Made by a program: the position numbers and the translations under genes
Part shown: positions 50,004 to 60,440 of the stretch, piece by piece
Numbering within the stretch: the stretch's first letter is position 1
Layout: every line of letters starts with the position of its first letter
Source of the DNA: Microbacterium sp. M28
Lineage (GTDB): Bacteria; Actinomycetota; Actinomycetes; Actinomycetales; Microbacteriaceae
Direction: 5' to 3'
Assembly: GCF_025836995.1 (NCBI RefSeq)
Contig: NZ_CP107546.1
Coordinates: 1,674,001 to 1,738,000 of the forward strand
DNA: 64,000 nt
The notes under the pieces: generated by a model
Seen by the model: only the letters and a program-made list of their open reading frames with translations
What the model was told of the DNA's origin: nothing
Database searches by the model: none

Positions 50004-51152
50004 CTACCCGGCCAGGCCCAGTGCCCTGGCGATCACGAGCAGCTGCACCTCGGTCGTGCCCTCGCCGATCTCGAGGATCTTCGAGTCGCGGTAGTGCCTG
50101 GCCACCGGGAACTCGTCCATGAAGCCGTTGCCGCCGAAGATCTGGGTGGCATCGCGCGCATTGTCCATCGCCGCTTCGCCCGCGACGAGCTTCGCGATGG
50201 CGGCCTCCTCGCCGAACGGCTTCCCGGCGTCACGCAGCCGGGCCGCGTGGTGCCAGGCGAGCCGGGCGGTGTGCACGCGCGCCCGCATGCGGGCAAGGGT
50301 GAACTGGGCGTTCTGACGTGTGCTCAGCGCCGCGCCGAACACGGTGCGGCTGCGGGCGTACGCGGTCGCCTGTTCGAGGCAACCCTCCGCTGCACCGACG
50401 GAGAGGGCCGCGATCGCGACGCGCCCCTCGTCGAGGATGCTGAGGAAGTTCGCGAACCCGCGGCCCTCCTCGCCGAGCAGGTTCTCCTCGGGGACGCGGG
50501 CGTCGACGAACGTGAGCGGATGCGTGTCGGATGCCCGCCAGCCGAGCTTGTCATACGGCGGCTCGACCGTGAACCCCGGCGTCCCGTTCGGGACGATGAT
50601 GGTCGAGATCTGCTTGCGGCCGTCGCGCTCCCCCGTCACCGCCGTCACCGTCACGAACCTCGTGATCGGCGTGCCGGAGTTCGTGATGAACTGCTTCGCG
50701 CCGTTGATCACCCACTCGCCGCCCTCGCGCCGTGCGGTCGTGCGGGTGGCGCCGGCGTCGCTGCCGGCCTCCGGCTCGGTGAGCCCGAAGCCCGCGAGAG
50801 CGCGTCCGGCCAGCAGATCCGGCAGCAACGCCTCCCGCTGGGCGTCGGTGCCGAAACGGAAGACCGGCATGGCACCGAGGCTCACCCCCGCTTCGAGCGT
50901 GATCGCGATGGACTGATCCACCCGTCCGAGCGCCTCGATCGCGAGGCCGAGCGCCATCAGATCGCCGCCCTGCCCGCCCACCTCCTCGGGGAACGGCAGG
51001 CCGAACAGTCCGAGCTCGCCCATCTGCCGGACGACGTCCATGTTCAGCGTGTGCGTCCGGTCGGCCTCGTAGGCCTGCGGCGCGACGACGGTGTCCGCGA
51101 AATCGCGCACCATCGCGGCCAGCTCGCGCTCTTCTTCGGTCAGGTCAGTCAT
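50004..51152 (-). CDS. Acyl-CoA dehydrogenase (probable isovaleryl-CoA dehydrogenase)
   Basis: A 382-residue flavoprotein. Family signatures are ALAGFGLTEPEAGSDAGATRT and the C-terminal DATQIFGGNGFMDEFPVARHYRD. The FAD fold spans the whole length, and DVVRQMGELGLFGLPFPEE is the N-terminal domain. Its place between accA1 and a MaoC gene corresponds to FadE19 of mycobacteria, so it would oxidise isovaleryl-CoA or other branched acyl-CoA. ATG 51152 overlaps accA1 by eight bases. Confidence 0.9.
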   Translation of the reverse strand: MTDLTEEERELAAMVRDFADTVVAPQAYEADRTHTLNMDVVRQMGELGLFGLPFPEEVGGQGGDLMALGLAIEALGRVDQSIAITLEAGVSLGAMPVFRFGTDAQREALLPDLLAGRALAGFGLTEPEAGSDAGATRTTARREGGEWVINGAKQFITNSGTPITRFVTVTAVTGERDGRKQISTIIVPNGTPGFTVEPPYDKLGWRASDTHPLTFVDARVPEENLLGEEGRGFANFLSILDEGRVAIAALSVGAAEGCLEQATAYARSRTVFGAALSTRQNAQFTLARMRARVHTARLAWHHAARLRDAGKPFGEEAAIAKLVAGEAAMDNARDATQIFGGNGFMDEFPVARHYRDSKILEIGEGTTEVQLLVIARALGLAG

Positions 51153-53105
51153 GGCTCTCCTCCGCCTCGACGCGCGCGACGGGTTGGTCGCGTCGCACCT
51201 GGTCGCCCTGCGCGACCAGGAGGTGCACCGTGCCGTCGTGCGGCGCGAGCACCGGGTGCTCCATCTTCATCGCCTCGATCGAGACGATCGGTTCTCCTGC
51301 CTGCACGCGTGCTCCGTCCGCGACGTGCACGGCGACGACGCTGCCGGGCATCGACGCGCGCGCCTCCGGATGCGTCGCAGCCGTCTCCGGATGCCGCGCG
51401 GCCAGACGGCGCTCCATGAGCTGCCGCCGAGTGAGCGGACGAAGCGTGGCGGTGCGACCGAGCTCAGAGACCCATACGGCCCCGTCCGGGGCGAGCGCTG
51501 CGTCGACGCGGACGCGTTTCGACTCCTCGCTGCGCTCGTCGCTCGACGAGGACGCAGGGGCGCGGAGGACGTCGCCGTCGTCGGTGAGGAACGCGGGGCT
51601 GCTGTCCGCCGCATCCGTTCCGCTCAGCCGCCAGCCGGGCAGCGCTGACCACGCCGAGCCGGCGCGAGAAACCACCTGCTGCCCGAGAAACGCGTGCCGG
51701 GCCGGTTTCTCGCGCTGCACGTGATTTCTCGCGGCATCCAGCATGGTCGTCGACGGCGACGGCGCCTCGAACGGCAGCAGGGTCTCGATCAGGCCGGTGT
51801 CGAGGTCGGCGGCGGCCACACGGGAATCTGCGCACAGCGCTCGCAGGAACGCGATGTTGGTCTCGACGCCGAGCACGACGGTCCTCGCGAGCGCGGCATC
51901 GAGGCGCTCGAGAGCGGCAGCACGATCGGCGCCGCGCGCGATGACCTTCGCGATCATCGGATCGTAGAACCCGCTGATCTCGGAACCTGTCTCGATCGCG
52001 GCGTCCACCCGGACGGCGCGAGGCGCGGTGAAGCGCAGCACCGTCCCTGTCGACGGCAGGAAGCCGCGCTCGGGCGACTCGGCGTAGACCCGCGCTTCGA
52101 AGGCGTGCCCCTGGGCCCTCGGGATCTCCGGCAGGGCCTCCCCCGCGGCGACACGCAGCTGCAGCTCGACGAGGTCGAGCCCGGTGACCGCTTCGGTCAC
52201 CGGATGCTCGACCTGCAGCCGCGTGTTCATCTCGATGAAGAACACCTCGTCGGCGGCATCCGCGTCGATGAGGAACTCGACCGTCCCCGCACCGACGTAG
52301 TCGACGCTCGCCGCGACCCGGACCGCCTCGCTCCACAGCCGCTCGCGCACCACGTCCGCGATGCCCGGCGCCGGTGCTTCCTCGATGACCTTCTGATGAC
52401 GACGCTGCAGGGTGCACTCGCGTTCGCCGACGGCCACGACAGTTCCGTGCATGTCGCCGAAGACCTGCACCTCGATGTGGCGCGGTCGGCCGATCAGGCG
52501 CTCCAGCACGAGGGCGTCGTCACCGAAGGATGCGGCGGCCACCCGGCGTGCGGAGCTGAGCGCCTGCGCGAGACCGGCGGCTTCCCGTACGATCTCCATG
52601 CCCTTGCCGCCACCGCCCGCGCTGGGCTTGACCAGCAGCGGATAGCCGACCTGGGCCGCACGTCCGGCGATCTCGGCATCCGAGAGTCCTGATGCGTCGA
52701 AACCGGGGACGACCGGAACCCCGCGGTCCGACACGTGTGCGCGGGACCTGGCCTTGTCGCCCATGATCTCCAGCGCCTCGACACCCGGACCGATGAACAC
52801 GAGCCCCGCCTGGGCACAGGCTCGGGCGAGCTCCACGCTCTCGGACAGGAACCCGTAACCCGGATGGATGGCCTCGGCCCCGCTCTCGTGCGCTGCATCG
52901 ATGATGGCGTCGATCCGCAGGTAGGAGTCCGATGCCGGCGACGGGCCGATCCACACGGCGTCATCCGCCTCCCGGACATGCGGCGCCTCGGCATCCGCGT
53001 CGGAGTACACCGCGATGCTGCGGATCCCGAGCGTGCGAAGCGTTCGGATGATGCGGCGAGCGATCTCCCCGCGGTTGGCGATCAGCACTGACGAGTACAC
53101 GGGCA

Positions 53106-53106
<1 letters not shown>
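51145..53106 (-). CDS. accA1: Biotin-dependent acyl-CoA carboxylase alpha subunit (methylcrotonyl-CoA type)
   Basis: A 653-residue fusion of biotin carboxylase and carrier. SVLIANRGEIARRIIRT opens the carboxylase; the ATP-grasp loop is SAGGGGKGMEIV and EMNTRLQVEHPVTE the metal site. The carrier at the C-terminus has the biotinylated Lys in EAMKMEHPV. An odd acidic-basic insert (SSSSDERSEESKR) lies between the two domains. The start was taken at ATG 53106, one base overlapping accD1; GTG 53109 is the alternative. It loads CO2 on biotin. Confidence 0.92.
51519..51548 (-). repeat. Hairpin-forming element inside accA1
   Basis: The sequence encodes DERSEESKR and includes CTCGTCG-CT-CGACGAG, a 7-bp stem. 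It looks like the dispersed GAGCGAAGCGAGTCGAAAC-type element seen in Microbacterium genomes; the family link is from memory. Confidence 0.35.
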
Positions 53107-54659
<1,553 letters not shown>

Positions 54660-54709
54660 CGTGACGTCCTCCTCGACCCACGAAAACTGGTGCCCGACCG
54701 TGCGGGTCG

Positions 54710-54753
54710 GTTAGTGTTCACTAACCCGTTCATTTAGGTTAGCGAGCATTAAC
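54710..54753. promoter_or_regulatory. Tandem TetR operators of the leucine catabolic operon
   Basis: GTTAGTGTTCACTAAC (54710-54725) is a perfect 7-bp-arm palindrome. GTTAGCGAGCATTAAC (54738-54753) is a weaker copy with the same outer GTTA/TAAC. Their centres are 28 bp apart between accD1 and the TetR gene, and the second ends four bases before the TetR ATG. Confidence 0.75.
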
Positions 54754-54757
54754 TGAG

Positions 54758-55345
54758 ATGGCAACCCCGATCACCGCGCGCGATCGCGCGAAAGCCGAGC
54801 GCTCCGAGGCGCTTCTCACGGCCGCGGCGACACTGTTCGCCGAACGCGGTTTCTCCGGTGTGAGCCTGGAGGACATCGGGGCCGCCGTCGGGGTATCGGG
54901 TCCGGCCGTGTACCGGCACTTCGCCGGCAAGCAGGCGCTGCTCGGCGCACTCCTCGTCGGCGTCAGCCGGGATCTCGTCTCCGGCGGGACGTCCGTGTCC
55001 GAAGCCGCCTCAGACGACGAGGAGCGCATCCGCTCGCTCATCCGGTTCCACGTCGGTTTCGCGCTCGGGCATGCCGACGTCATCCGTGTCCAGGACCGGG
55101 ACCTCCCGCACCTGTCGGATGCCGACCGAGCCGACGTGCGCCGGTTGCAGCGCGCGTACATCGATCTGTGGATGACGGCACTCGCCGGGCTGCGGTCGGT
55201 CCCGTCGGACGAGCTGCGGTTGCGCGTGCAGGCGGGCTTCGGATTGATCAACTCCACGCCGCACAGCACGCGCTCCGCCGCACGCGGTCAGGCCGCCACC
55301 GCCGCGGTGCTCGCCGACATGGCGTACGCGGCGCTGACGGCCTGA
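54758..55345 (+). CDS. TetR family regulator of the leucine catabolic operon
   Basis: A 195-residue repressor. The helix-turn-helix is at residues 14-60 (LLTAAATLFAERGFSG, then VGVSGPAVYRHFAGKQALL). The ligand domain is all helical. It occupies the same position as Rv2506 beside accD1-accA1 in mycobacteria. Two palindromes in the divergent promoter, one almost touching its own ATG, suggest autoregulation and control of accD1. An acyl-CoA intermediate is the likely ligand, by inference. Confidence 0.88.
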   Translation: MATPITARDRAKAERSEALLTAAATLFAERGFSGVSLEDIGAAVGVSGPAVYRHFAGKQALLGALLVGVSRDLVSGGTSVSEAASDDEERIRSLIRFHVGFALGHADVIRVQDRDLPHLSDADRADVRRLQRAYIDLWMTALAGLRSVPSDELRLRVQAGFGLINSTPHSTRSAARGQAATAAVLADMAYAALTA

Positions 55346-55357
55346 CAGGGCCTGCGT

Positions 55358-56719
55358 TCAGGCCATCAGTATCGCGCGTCCCGGCTGCTGAAGGATGTCG
55401 GCGACGTCCTTCAGGAATCGGGCCCCCTCCGCACCGTCGACGACGCGATGGTCGAACGACAGGCTCAGCGTCATCACCTGACGCACAGCCAGCTCGCCGC
55501 GATGCACCCAGGGCTGCGGTCGCACCGCGCCGACCGCGAGGATGCCGGACTGTCCCGGCGGCAGGATCGGCGTACCGGCGTCGATGCCGAACACGCCGAT
55601 GTTGGTGATCGAGAACGTCCCTCCGGCGAGGTCGGACGGCGAGGTGCGTCCCGATCGCGCGGTCTCGGTGAGCGCCGTGAGCGCGTCGGCGAGTCCGATC
55701 AGCGACATCCGATCGGCGTCCCTGATGTTCGGAACGATCAACCCGCGCTCGGTGGCCGCCGCGATGCCGAGATCCACGTAGTGGTGCTGCACGATCTCGC
55801 CCGCCTCGGCATCCCACCGCGCGTTGAGCCCCGGCGTGCGTCCGAGTGCGAGGCAGACCGCCTTGGCGATCACGACGAGCGGGCCGATTCGGTGACCGGA
55901 CAGTGCACGATCCTCGCGCAGCGAGGCGATGAGCTCCATCGTCTCGGTGACGTCGACGGTGTGGAAGCACGTCACGTGCGGAGCCGTGAATGCGCTTGCG
56001 ACCATCGCCTCCGCCGTGTGCTTGCGCACGCCGCGGATCGGGATCCGGGTCTCGCGCTCACCGTCGACGGCAGCCGGGGCCGCAGCCTTCTCGGGGTGCG
56101 CGACCGCGGGCGAGACGCGCTCGGCATATGCATCGACGTCGGCCCGCGTGATCGGCCGATCGCCGACCTCGGCGGCCACCAGGACGAGGTCGACGCCGAG
56201 CCGCTTGGCGTGCGCGCGCACCGGGGGCGTCGACCGAGGCCGCTCCCCCTGGACGGTCTCGACGGGACCTGTCGGAAGTACGTCGTGCGGCGCCGCCTCC
56301 AGGACCGCGGTGTCGACGGAGGGCGTCTCCGTGCCGCCGGATCTGCGGGCTCGCCGCGCCGGTCGCGATCCGCTGGTCGGGGCCGCACCGTAGCCGACCA
56401 GGTTCGCCTGCGTGGCGGGCTCGGCAGCCGCGGGAGCCGCAGCCGTCCCCTCGTCCGAGGGTGTCTCAGGGGTCTCTTCGCCTTCGAGGTCGAACGCGAT
56501 CAGCGGTGCGCCCACGGCAACGGTGTCACCGGCGCCGGCGTGCAGCGCGGCGACGACGCCCTCGTACGGGGACGGCAGCTCGACGATCGCCTTGGCCGTC
56601 TCGACCTCCGCGAGCGTCTGGTTGAGCGCCACGGTCTCCCCCGGTGCGACCAGCCACTGCACGATCTCTGCCTCGGTCAGCCCCTCGCCGAGGTCGGGGA
56701 GTCGGAAATCGGTGCTCAT
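55358..56719 (-). CDS. bkdC: Branched-chain 2-oxoacid dehydrogenase E2 (dihydrolipoyl acyltransferase)
   Basis: A 453-residue protein. The lipoyl domain is at residues 4-77 with lipoylated K43 in EVETAKAIVE. An Ala/Pro-rich linker follows, then the peripheral subunit-binding domain PPVRAHAKRLGVDL and an acyltransferase domain from about 220 with catalytic SFDHRVVDGAEGARFL. ATG 56719 overlaps bkdB by four bases. It transfers branched acyl groups to CoA. The E3 lipoamide dehydrogenase is not in the window. Confidence 0.93.
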   Translation of the reverse strand: MSTDFRLPDLGEGLTEAEIVQWLVAPGETVALNQTLAEVETAKAIVELPSPYEGVVAALHAGAGDTVAVGAPLIAFDLEGEETPETPSDEGTAAAPAAAEPATQANLVGYGAAPTSGSRPARRARRSGGTETPSVDTAVLEAAPHDVLPTGPVETVQGERPRSTPPVRAHAKRLGVDLVLVAAEVGDRPITRADVDAYAERVSPAVAHPEKAAAPAAVDGERETRIPIRGVRKHTAEAMVASAFTAPHVTCFHTVDVTETMELIASLREDRALSGHRIGPLVVIAKAVCLALGRTPGLNARWDAEAGEIVQHHYVDLGIAAATERGLIVPNIRDADRMSLIGLADALTALTETARSGRTSPSDLAGGTFSITNIGVFGIDAGTPILPPGQSGILAVGAVRPQPWVHRGELAVRQVMTLSLSFDHRVVDGAEGARFLKDVADILQQPGRAILMA

Positions 56720-57726
56720 GCGCCTGCCTCCGTCATGCTGTTCGGGCGGTCGAGGACGCGGTCGACGGCGTCCAGGATGCGGTCCAGGTCGGGCAGATGG
56801 TGCTTCTCGAGCTTCGCGGGCGGGTACGGGATGTCGTGACCCGTGACGCGCAGCGGCGGGGCCTCGAGGTACTCGAAGCAGCGCTCCGTGACGCTCGCGA
56901 TCACCTCGGCGGCGACCCCGGCCTCCCGGGACGCCTCGTGCACGACCACGACGCGGCCGGTGCGGCGCACGGACGCGGCGACGGTGTCGTAGTCGACGGG
57001 CGAGAGCGAGCGCAGGTCGATGACCTCGAGGTCGATGCCGTCGTCCTCGGCGGCGGCCGCGGCATCCAGAGCGGTCGAGACCATCGCCCCGTAGGTCAGC
57101 ACGGTCGCGTCCGACCCTCGGCGGACGACCTGGGCGAGCCCCATCGGTACCGTGTCCGCGAGCGGTGACTCCAGGTCGACCTCGCCCTTGTGGTGGTACA
57201 GCCGCTTGGGTTCGAAGAAGATCACCGGGTCATCGCTCGCGATCGCCTGCCGCAGGCACCGGTACGCGTCCTGCGGATTCGAGACCGCGATCACCCTGAG
57301 GCCTGCGGTGTGCACGAAGTACGCCTCAGGGGATTCGGAGTGATGCTCGGCCGCTCCGATGCCCCCGGCCCACGGGATCCGGATCGTGATCGGCATCTTC
57401 ACCCGCCCCTGGGTGCGGTAATGGAGCTTGGCGACCTGCGACACGATCTGATCGAACGCCGGGTAGACGAACCCGTCGAACTGGATCTCGACGACCGGGC
57501 GGTACCCCCGGAACGCGAGACCGACGGCCGTGCCGACGATGCCGGACTCCGCGAGCGGCGTGTCGATCACGCGCGCGGCGCCGAATTCGTCGATCAGGCC
57601 GTCCGTGATCCGGAACACGCCTCCGAGTCGTCCGATGTCCTCACCGAGGATGACGACCTTGTCGTCGTCGCGCATCGCCTGCGCCAGCCCGGCGCCGAGC
57701 GCCTTGCCCAGTGTCATCTCGGTCAT
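56716..57726 (-). CDS. bkdB: Branched-chain 2-oxoacid dehydrogenase E1 beta subunit
   Basis: A 336-residue transketolase-type subunit. It opens MTLGKALGAGLAQAMRDDD, VILGEDIGRLGGVF; then DTPLAESGIVGTAVGLAFRG, PITIRIPWAGGIGAAEHHSE and FFEPKRLYHHKGE, all typical of E1 beta. The C-terminal domain has VIDLRSLSPVDYDTVAASV. ATG 57726 sits one base after the bkdA stop, with an AGGAGG site inside bkdA. Confidence 0.93.
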   Translation of the reverse strand: MTEMTLGKALGAGLAQAMRDDDKVVILGEDIGRLGGVFRITDGLIDEFGAARVIDTPLAESGIVGTAVGLAFRGYRPVVEIQFDGFVYPAFDQIVSQVAKLHYRTQGRVKMPITIRIPWAGGIGAAEHHSESPEAYFVHTAGLRVIAVSNPQDAYRCLRQAIASDDPVIFFEPKRLYHHKGEVDLESPLADTVPMGLAQVVRRGSDATVLTYGAMVSTALDAAAAAEDDGIDLEVIDLRSLSPVDYDTVAASVRRTGRVVVVHEASREAGVAAEVIASVTERCFEYLEAPPLRVTGHDIPYPPAKLEKHHLPDLDRILDAVDRVLDRPNSMTEAGA

Positions 57727-57727
57727 C

Positions 57728-58843
57728 TCAGGCCTCCTGATCGAAGGAGCGCAGATAGGCGGCGTACGCGGCGCGCTCATCGGCCAGCCCGGTATGCGGC
57801 TCGGCGTAGACGCCGTCGAAGACCGCGAGCGGCTCGCGCGTCACCATGCCGATGCACGCGGCTCGCATCTCGCGTGCCGCGGCGTCGGCATCGGCCTGGG
57901 CGGCGGAGATCTGAGCGTCGTCGAGCTCGCCGCGCGCCGTCAGGAACGCCTCCAGCCGCGCGATCGGGTCGCGTGTGCGCCAGGCCTCCAGCTCAGCGGG
58001 GTCGCGGTAGCGCGTCGGGTCGTCCGCGGTCGTGTGCGGACCCATCCGGTACGTGACGGCCTCGATGAACGCGGGGCCCTTGCCGCTTCGCGCGTGGTCG
58101 AGCGCCCAGCGCATGGCAGCCAGGCAGGCGAGGACGTCGTTGCCGTCGACGCGGAGGCTGGGGATGCCGAAGGCGGGGGCACGACCCGCGATCGGGTACC
58201 GCGACTGCACCGACACCGGTTCGGAGATGGCCCAGTGGTTGTTCTGGCAGACGAACACCGCGGGGACGCCGTACGACGAGGCGAAGATCATGGCCTCGTT
58301 GACGTCGCCCTGGCTGGTCGCGCCGTCGCCGAAGTACGCCACGGCGACCTCGTCGGTCTTCTCGCGCTGGATGCCCATGGCATAGCCGACGGCATGCAGG
58401 CTCTGCGCGCCGATGATGATCTGCATGGGTGCGCAGCGCAACCGATCGGGGTCGTACGCCGCGCCCTCCTCACCGCGCCACGTGCGCACGAAGTCGGCCG
58501 GCTCCGCACCGCGCGCCATGATCACGCCGGTCTCGCGGTAGCTGGGGAAGACGAAGTCCTGAGGGGCGAGGGCACGGGCGGTGCCGATCTGGGCGGCTTC
58601 CTGTCCCTGACAGGGTGCCCAGAGGCCGAGCTGGCCCTGACGCTGCAGCGCGAAGCCCTCGGCGTCGATGCGACGCAGGACGACCATGTCCCTGTGCAGC
58701 GCACGCAGCTGAGCGGCGTCCACATCGGCGACGAAACGATCCAGGTCGGGGTGGCTCAGGCGTGTGCCGTCCGGCGCGATCAGGCGTTCGACGAGCTCGA
58801 GGTCCTGAGCGGTATCGGTGATCGGAGTGGTCTGCGGTGACAT
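57728..58843 (-). CDS. bkdA: Branched-chain 2-oxoacid dehydrogenase E1 alpha subunit
   Basis: A 371-residue TPP-binding subunit. The cofactor motif runs YFGDGATSQGDVNEAM...CQNNHWAIS, and the conserved FPSYRETGV and YRMGPHTTADDPTRYR (phosphorylation-loop region) are present. With E1 beta it decarboxylates branched 2-oxo acids. ATG 58843 has GAGGAGG. It is the first gene of bkdABC, divergent from an Lrp regulator across a dyad. Confidence 0.93.
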   Translation of the reverse strand: MSPQTTPITDTAQDLELVERLIAPDGTRLSHPDLDRFVADVDAAQLRALHRDMVVLRRIDAEGFALQRQGQLGLWAPCQGQEAAQIGTARALAPQDFVFPSYRETGVIMARGAEPADFVRTWRGEEGAAYDPDRLRCAPMQIIIGAQSLHAVGYAMGIQREKTDEVAVAYFGDGATSQGDVNEAMIFASSYGVPAVFVCQNNHWAISEPVSVQSRYPIAGRAPAFGIPSLRVDGNDVLACLAAMRWALDHARSGKGPAFIEAVTYRMGPHTTADDPTRYRDPAELEAWRTRDPIARLEAFLTARGELDDAQISAAQADADAAAREMRAACIGMVTREPLAVFDGVYAEPHTGLADERAAYAAYLRSFDQEA

Positions 58844-58963
58844 CTTCGTCCTCCTCGGTCGCGTCGCCCCTCGTGGGGGCGCTGCTGCACGGCGCCGACA
58901 TCGTCATCGGCTTCTTCGAGGCTACGTCCGGTGATCACCTCGCTCAAGCATCTCGGCCTGCGT

Positions 58964-58978
58964 TGAGCATGTTGCTCA
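58964..58978. promoter_or_regulatory. Candidate Lrp/AsnC (BkdR) binding dyad
   Basis: TGAGCATGTTGCTCA has perfect 6-bp arms with a 3-base spacer, the common Lrp-type geometry. It lies in the bkdA-Lrp gap. A further half-site (GCTCAAGCA) is at 58942. Confidence 0.6.
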
Positions 58979-59014
58979 CATTCGATGGTCTTCGAGGTGC
59001 TACCGTTTGGCACT

Positions 59015-59488
59015 ATGTCAACCCTCGACCGCATCGACCTCGAGCTTCTCACCGTCCTCGCCGACGATCCCCGCGCCACCATCGTCGCTCTCGCCGAACG
59101 GCTCGGGCTCTCGCGGAACACGATCCAGGCGCGGATGGCTCGGTTGGAGCAGACCGGAGTACTGCTCTCCTATGAGCGCGCGTACTCCCCGGAGGTGCTG
59201 GGTTTCCCGCTGCAGGCCTTCATCAGCATCGGACTCCGGCAGACCGAGCTCCCCCGCATCACGACCGAACTCGCACGCATTCCCGAGATCCTGCAGGTGC
59301 ACGGGTTGAGCGGATCCATCGATCTGCTGGCGAGGGTCGCGTGCCGCGACGCGCGCCATCTGTTCGACACGGATGCTCGGATCCTGTCGATCGAGGGCGT
59401 CGATCGCACGGAGACCTCCCTGGCCATGGGCGAGGTGATCCCCTATCGGGTCGCCGGGCTCATCGGCCTCGCACGACGGGAAGCCTGA
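59015..59488 (+). CDS. Lrp/AsnC family transcriptional regulator (BkdR-like)
   Basis: A 157-residue protein. The N-terminal helix-turn-helix is LDRIDLELLTVLADDPRATI and LAERLGLSRNTIQARMARLE; the C-terminal RAM domain contains FISIGLRQTELP and VHGLSGSIDLLARVA. ATG 59015 has no Shine-Dalgarno sequence; a TACCGT box lies eight bases upstream. Divergent from bkdABC, it probably activates that operon in response to branched-chain amino acids. Its 3' end overlaps the convergent hydrolase by 29 bases. Confidence 0.9.
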   Translation: MSTLDRIDLELLTVLADDPRATIVALAERLGLSRNTIQARMARLEQTGVLLSYERAYSPEVLGFPLQAFISIGLRQTELPRITTELARIPEILQVHGLSGSIDLLARVACRDARHLFDTDARILSIEGVDRTETSLAMGEVIPYRVAGLIGLARREA

Positions 59489-60365
59489 GGAAGCGCCGGA
59501 TCGCACCGGCGGCCTCGGCGGGGGTCTCATAGTGGATGAGATGGCCGACGTCGGCGATCTCGACGAGCTGCGCATCCGGGAACAGGGTCGCGAGGCGGCG
59601 TTCCGCCTCGATCGGCGTGATGTCGTCCTGCTGCGCCGCCACCAGCAGCGTCGGCGCGGTGATCTCGGGCGCGAACTCGCGGACATCGTGCGAGACGCTC
59701 GCGACGAACGCGTCCTTGAGCACATCCCGATCGGCGAAGCGGGAGAAGTAGGTGTCGTGCTGCGCGTGGATGAAGCGGCGCAACTCGGGGTCGCTCGTCT
59801 TCGCCATCGTGATGCTCATGACTCTGACGATGAGCCCGTTGCGCAGCAGCGCGGTGCCCAGCCGTTCCGGAAGCTTCGCTCCCAGCGCGTAGTAGAGCAC
59901 GGCGAGCCGCGTCATGAGGCCCTTCGGACCTTCCAGCGCCGGCGCACCGATCGGGTTGATGAGGATCAGCTGCGGGGTCTCGAGTCCGCGCGCGACCGCC
60001 GCCGACGCGACGATGGAACCGAACGAGTGACCGAGGATGACCGCACCCGGGGCGACGGCCCCGGCGAAGGCGGTGAGCCAGTCGGCGTACCGGTCGAGAT
60101 CGTGGGTCCCCCCTGGCAGGGGCGCCGTCTCGCCGAAGCCGGGCAGGTCGGGTGAGAGGACGCGGAGGTCGGGGAGGTAGGCGAGAACGGGCTCGAGCCC
60201 ATGGTGTTCGCCGCGGAACCCGTGGACGGCGATGACGGTCGGTCGATCCGCCTCCGCGCCGTCCTCGACGCCGTACTCCCAGTACGCGGTCGTTCCGCCG
60301 GCGACCTCGACCTCGCGCCGTCTTACGGGCAGGGCGTTGAGACGGTCGGCGTACGGCGATGACAT
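59460..60365 (-). CDS. Alpha/beta hydrolase
   Basis: A 301-residue enzyme. Oxyanion motif is HGFRGEHHGLEP, nucleophile elbow GHSFGS, acid in AAQQDDITPIE and His in VGHLIHYETP. A helical cap covers residues 150-220. The start was taken at ATG 60365, with TAGACT seven bases upstream and no ribosome site, suggesting leaderless translation. The substrate is unknown. Confidence 0.88.
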   Translation of the reverse strand: MSSPYADRLNALPVRRREVEVAGGTTAYWEYGVEDGAEADRPTVIAVHGFRGEHHGLEPVLAYLPDLRVLSPDLPGFGETAPLPGGTHDLDRYADWLTAFAGAVAPGAVILGHSFGSIVASAAVARGLETPQLILINPIGAPALEGPKGLMTRLAVLYYALGAKLPERLGTALLRNGLIVRVMSITMAKTSDPELRRFIHAQHDTYFSRFADRDVLKDAFVASVSHDVREFAPEITAPTLLVAAQQDDITPIEAERRLATLFPDAQLVEIADVGHLIHYETPAEAAGAIRRFLRLPVVRGR

Positions 60366-60372
60366 GATTCCG

Positions 60373-60378
60373 AGTCTA
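60373..60378 (-). promoter_or_regulatory. -10 box of a leaderless promoter (hydrolase)
   Basis: TAGACT on the minus strand lies seven bases before ATG 60365. Confidence 0.4.
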
Positions 60379-60440
60379 CGGGCGCCGCACCGCGGAGCGC
60401 CGCCGCGGCGATGTCGGAACCTCGTCCTACCGTGAAGATC

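Noticed and set aside
55349..55364. GGCCTG-CGTT-CAGGCC hairpin between the TetR and bkdC stops
   Set aside because: The stem is only 6 bp, there is no T run, and it overlaps the bkdC coding end; too weak to call a terminator.
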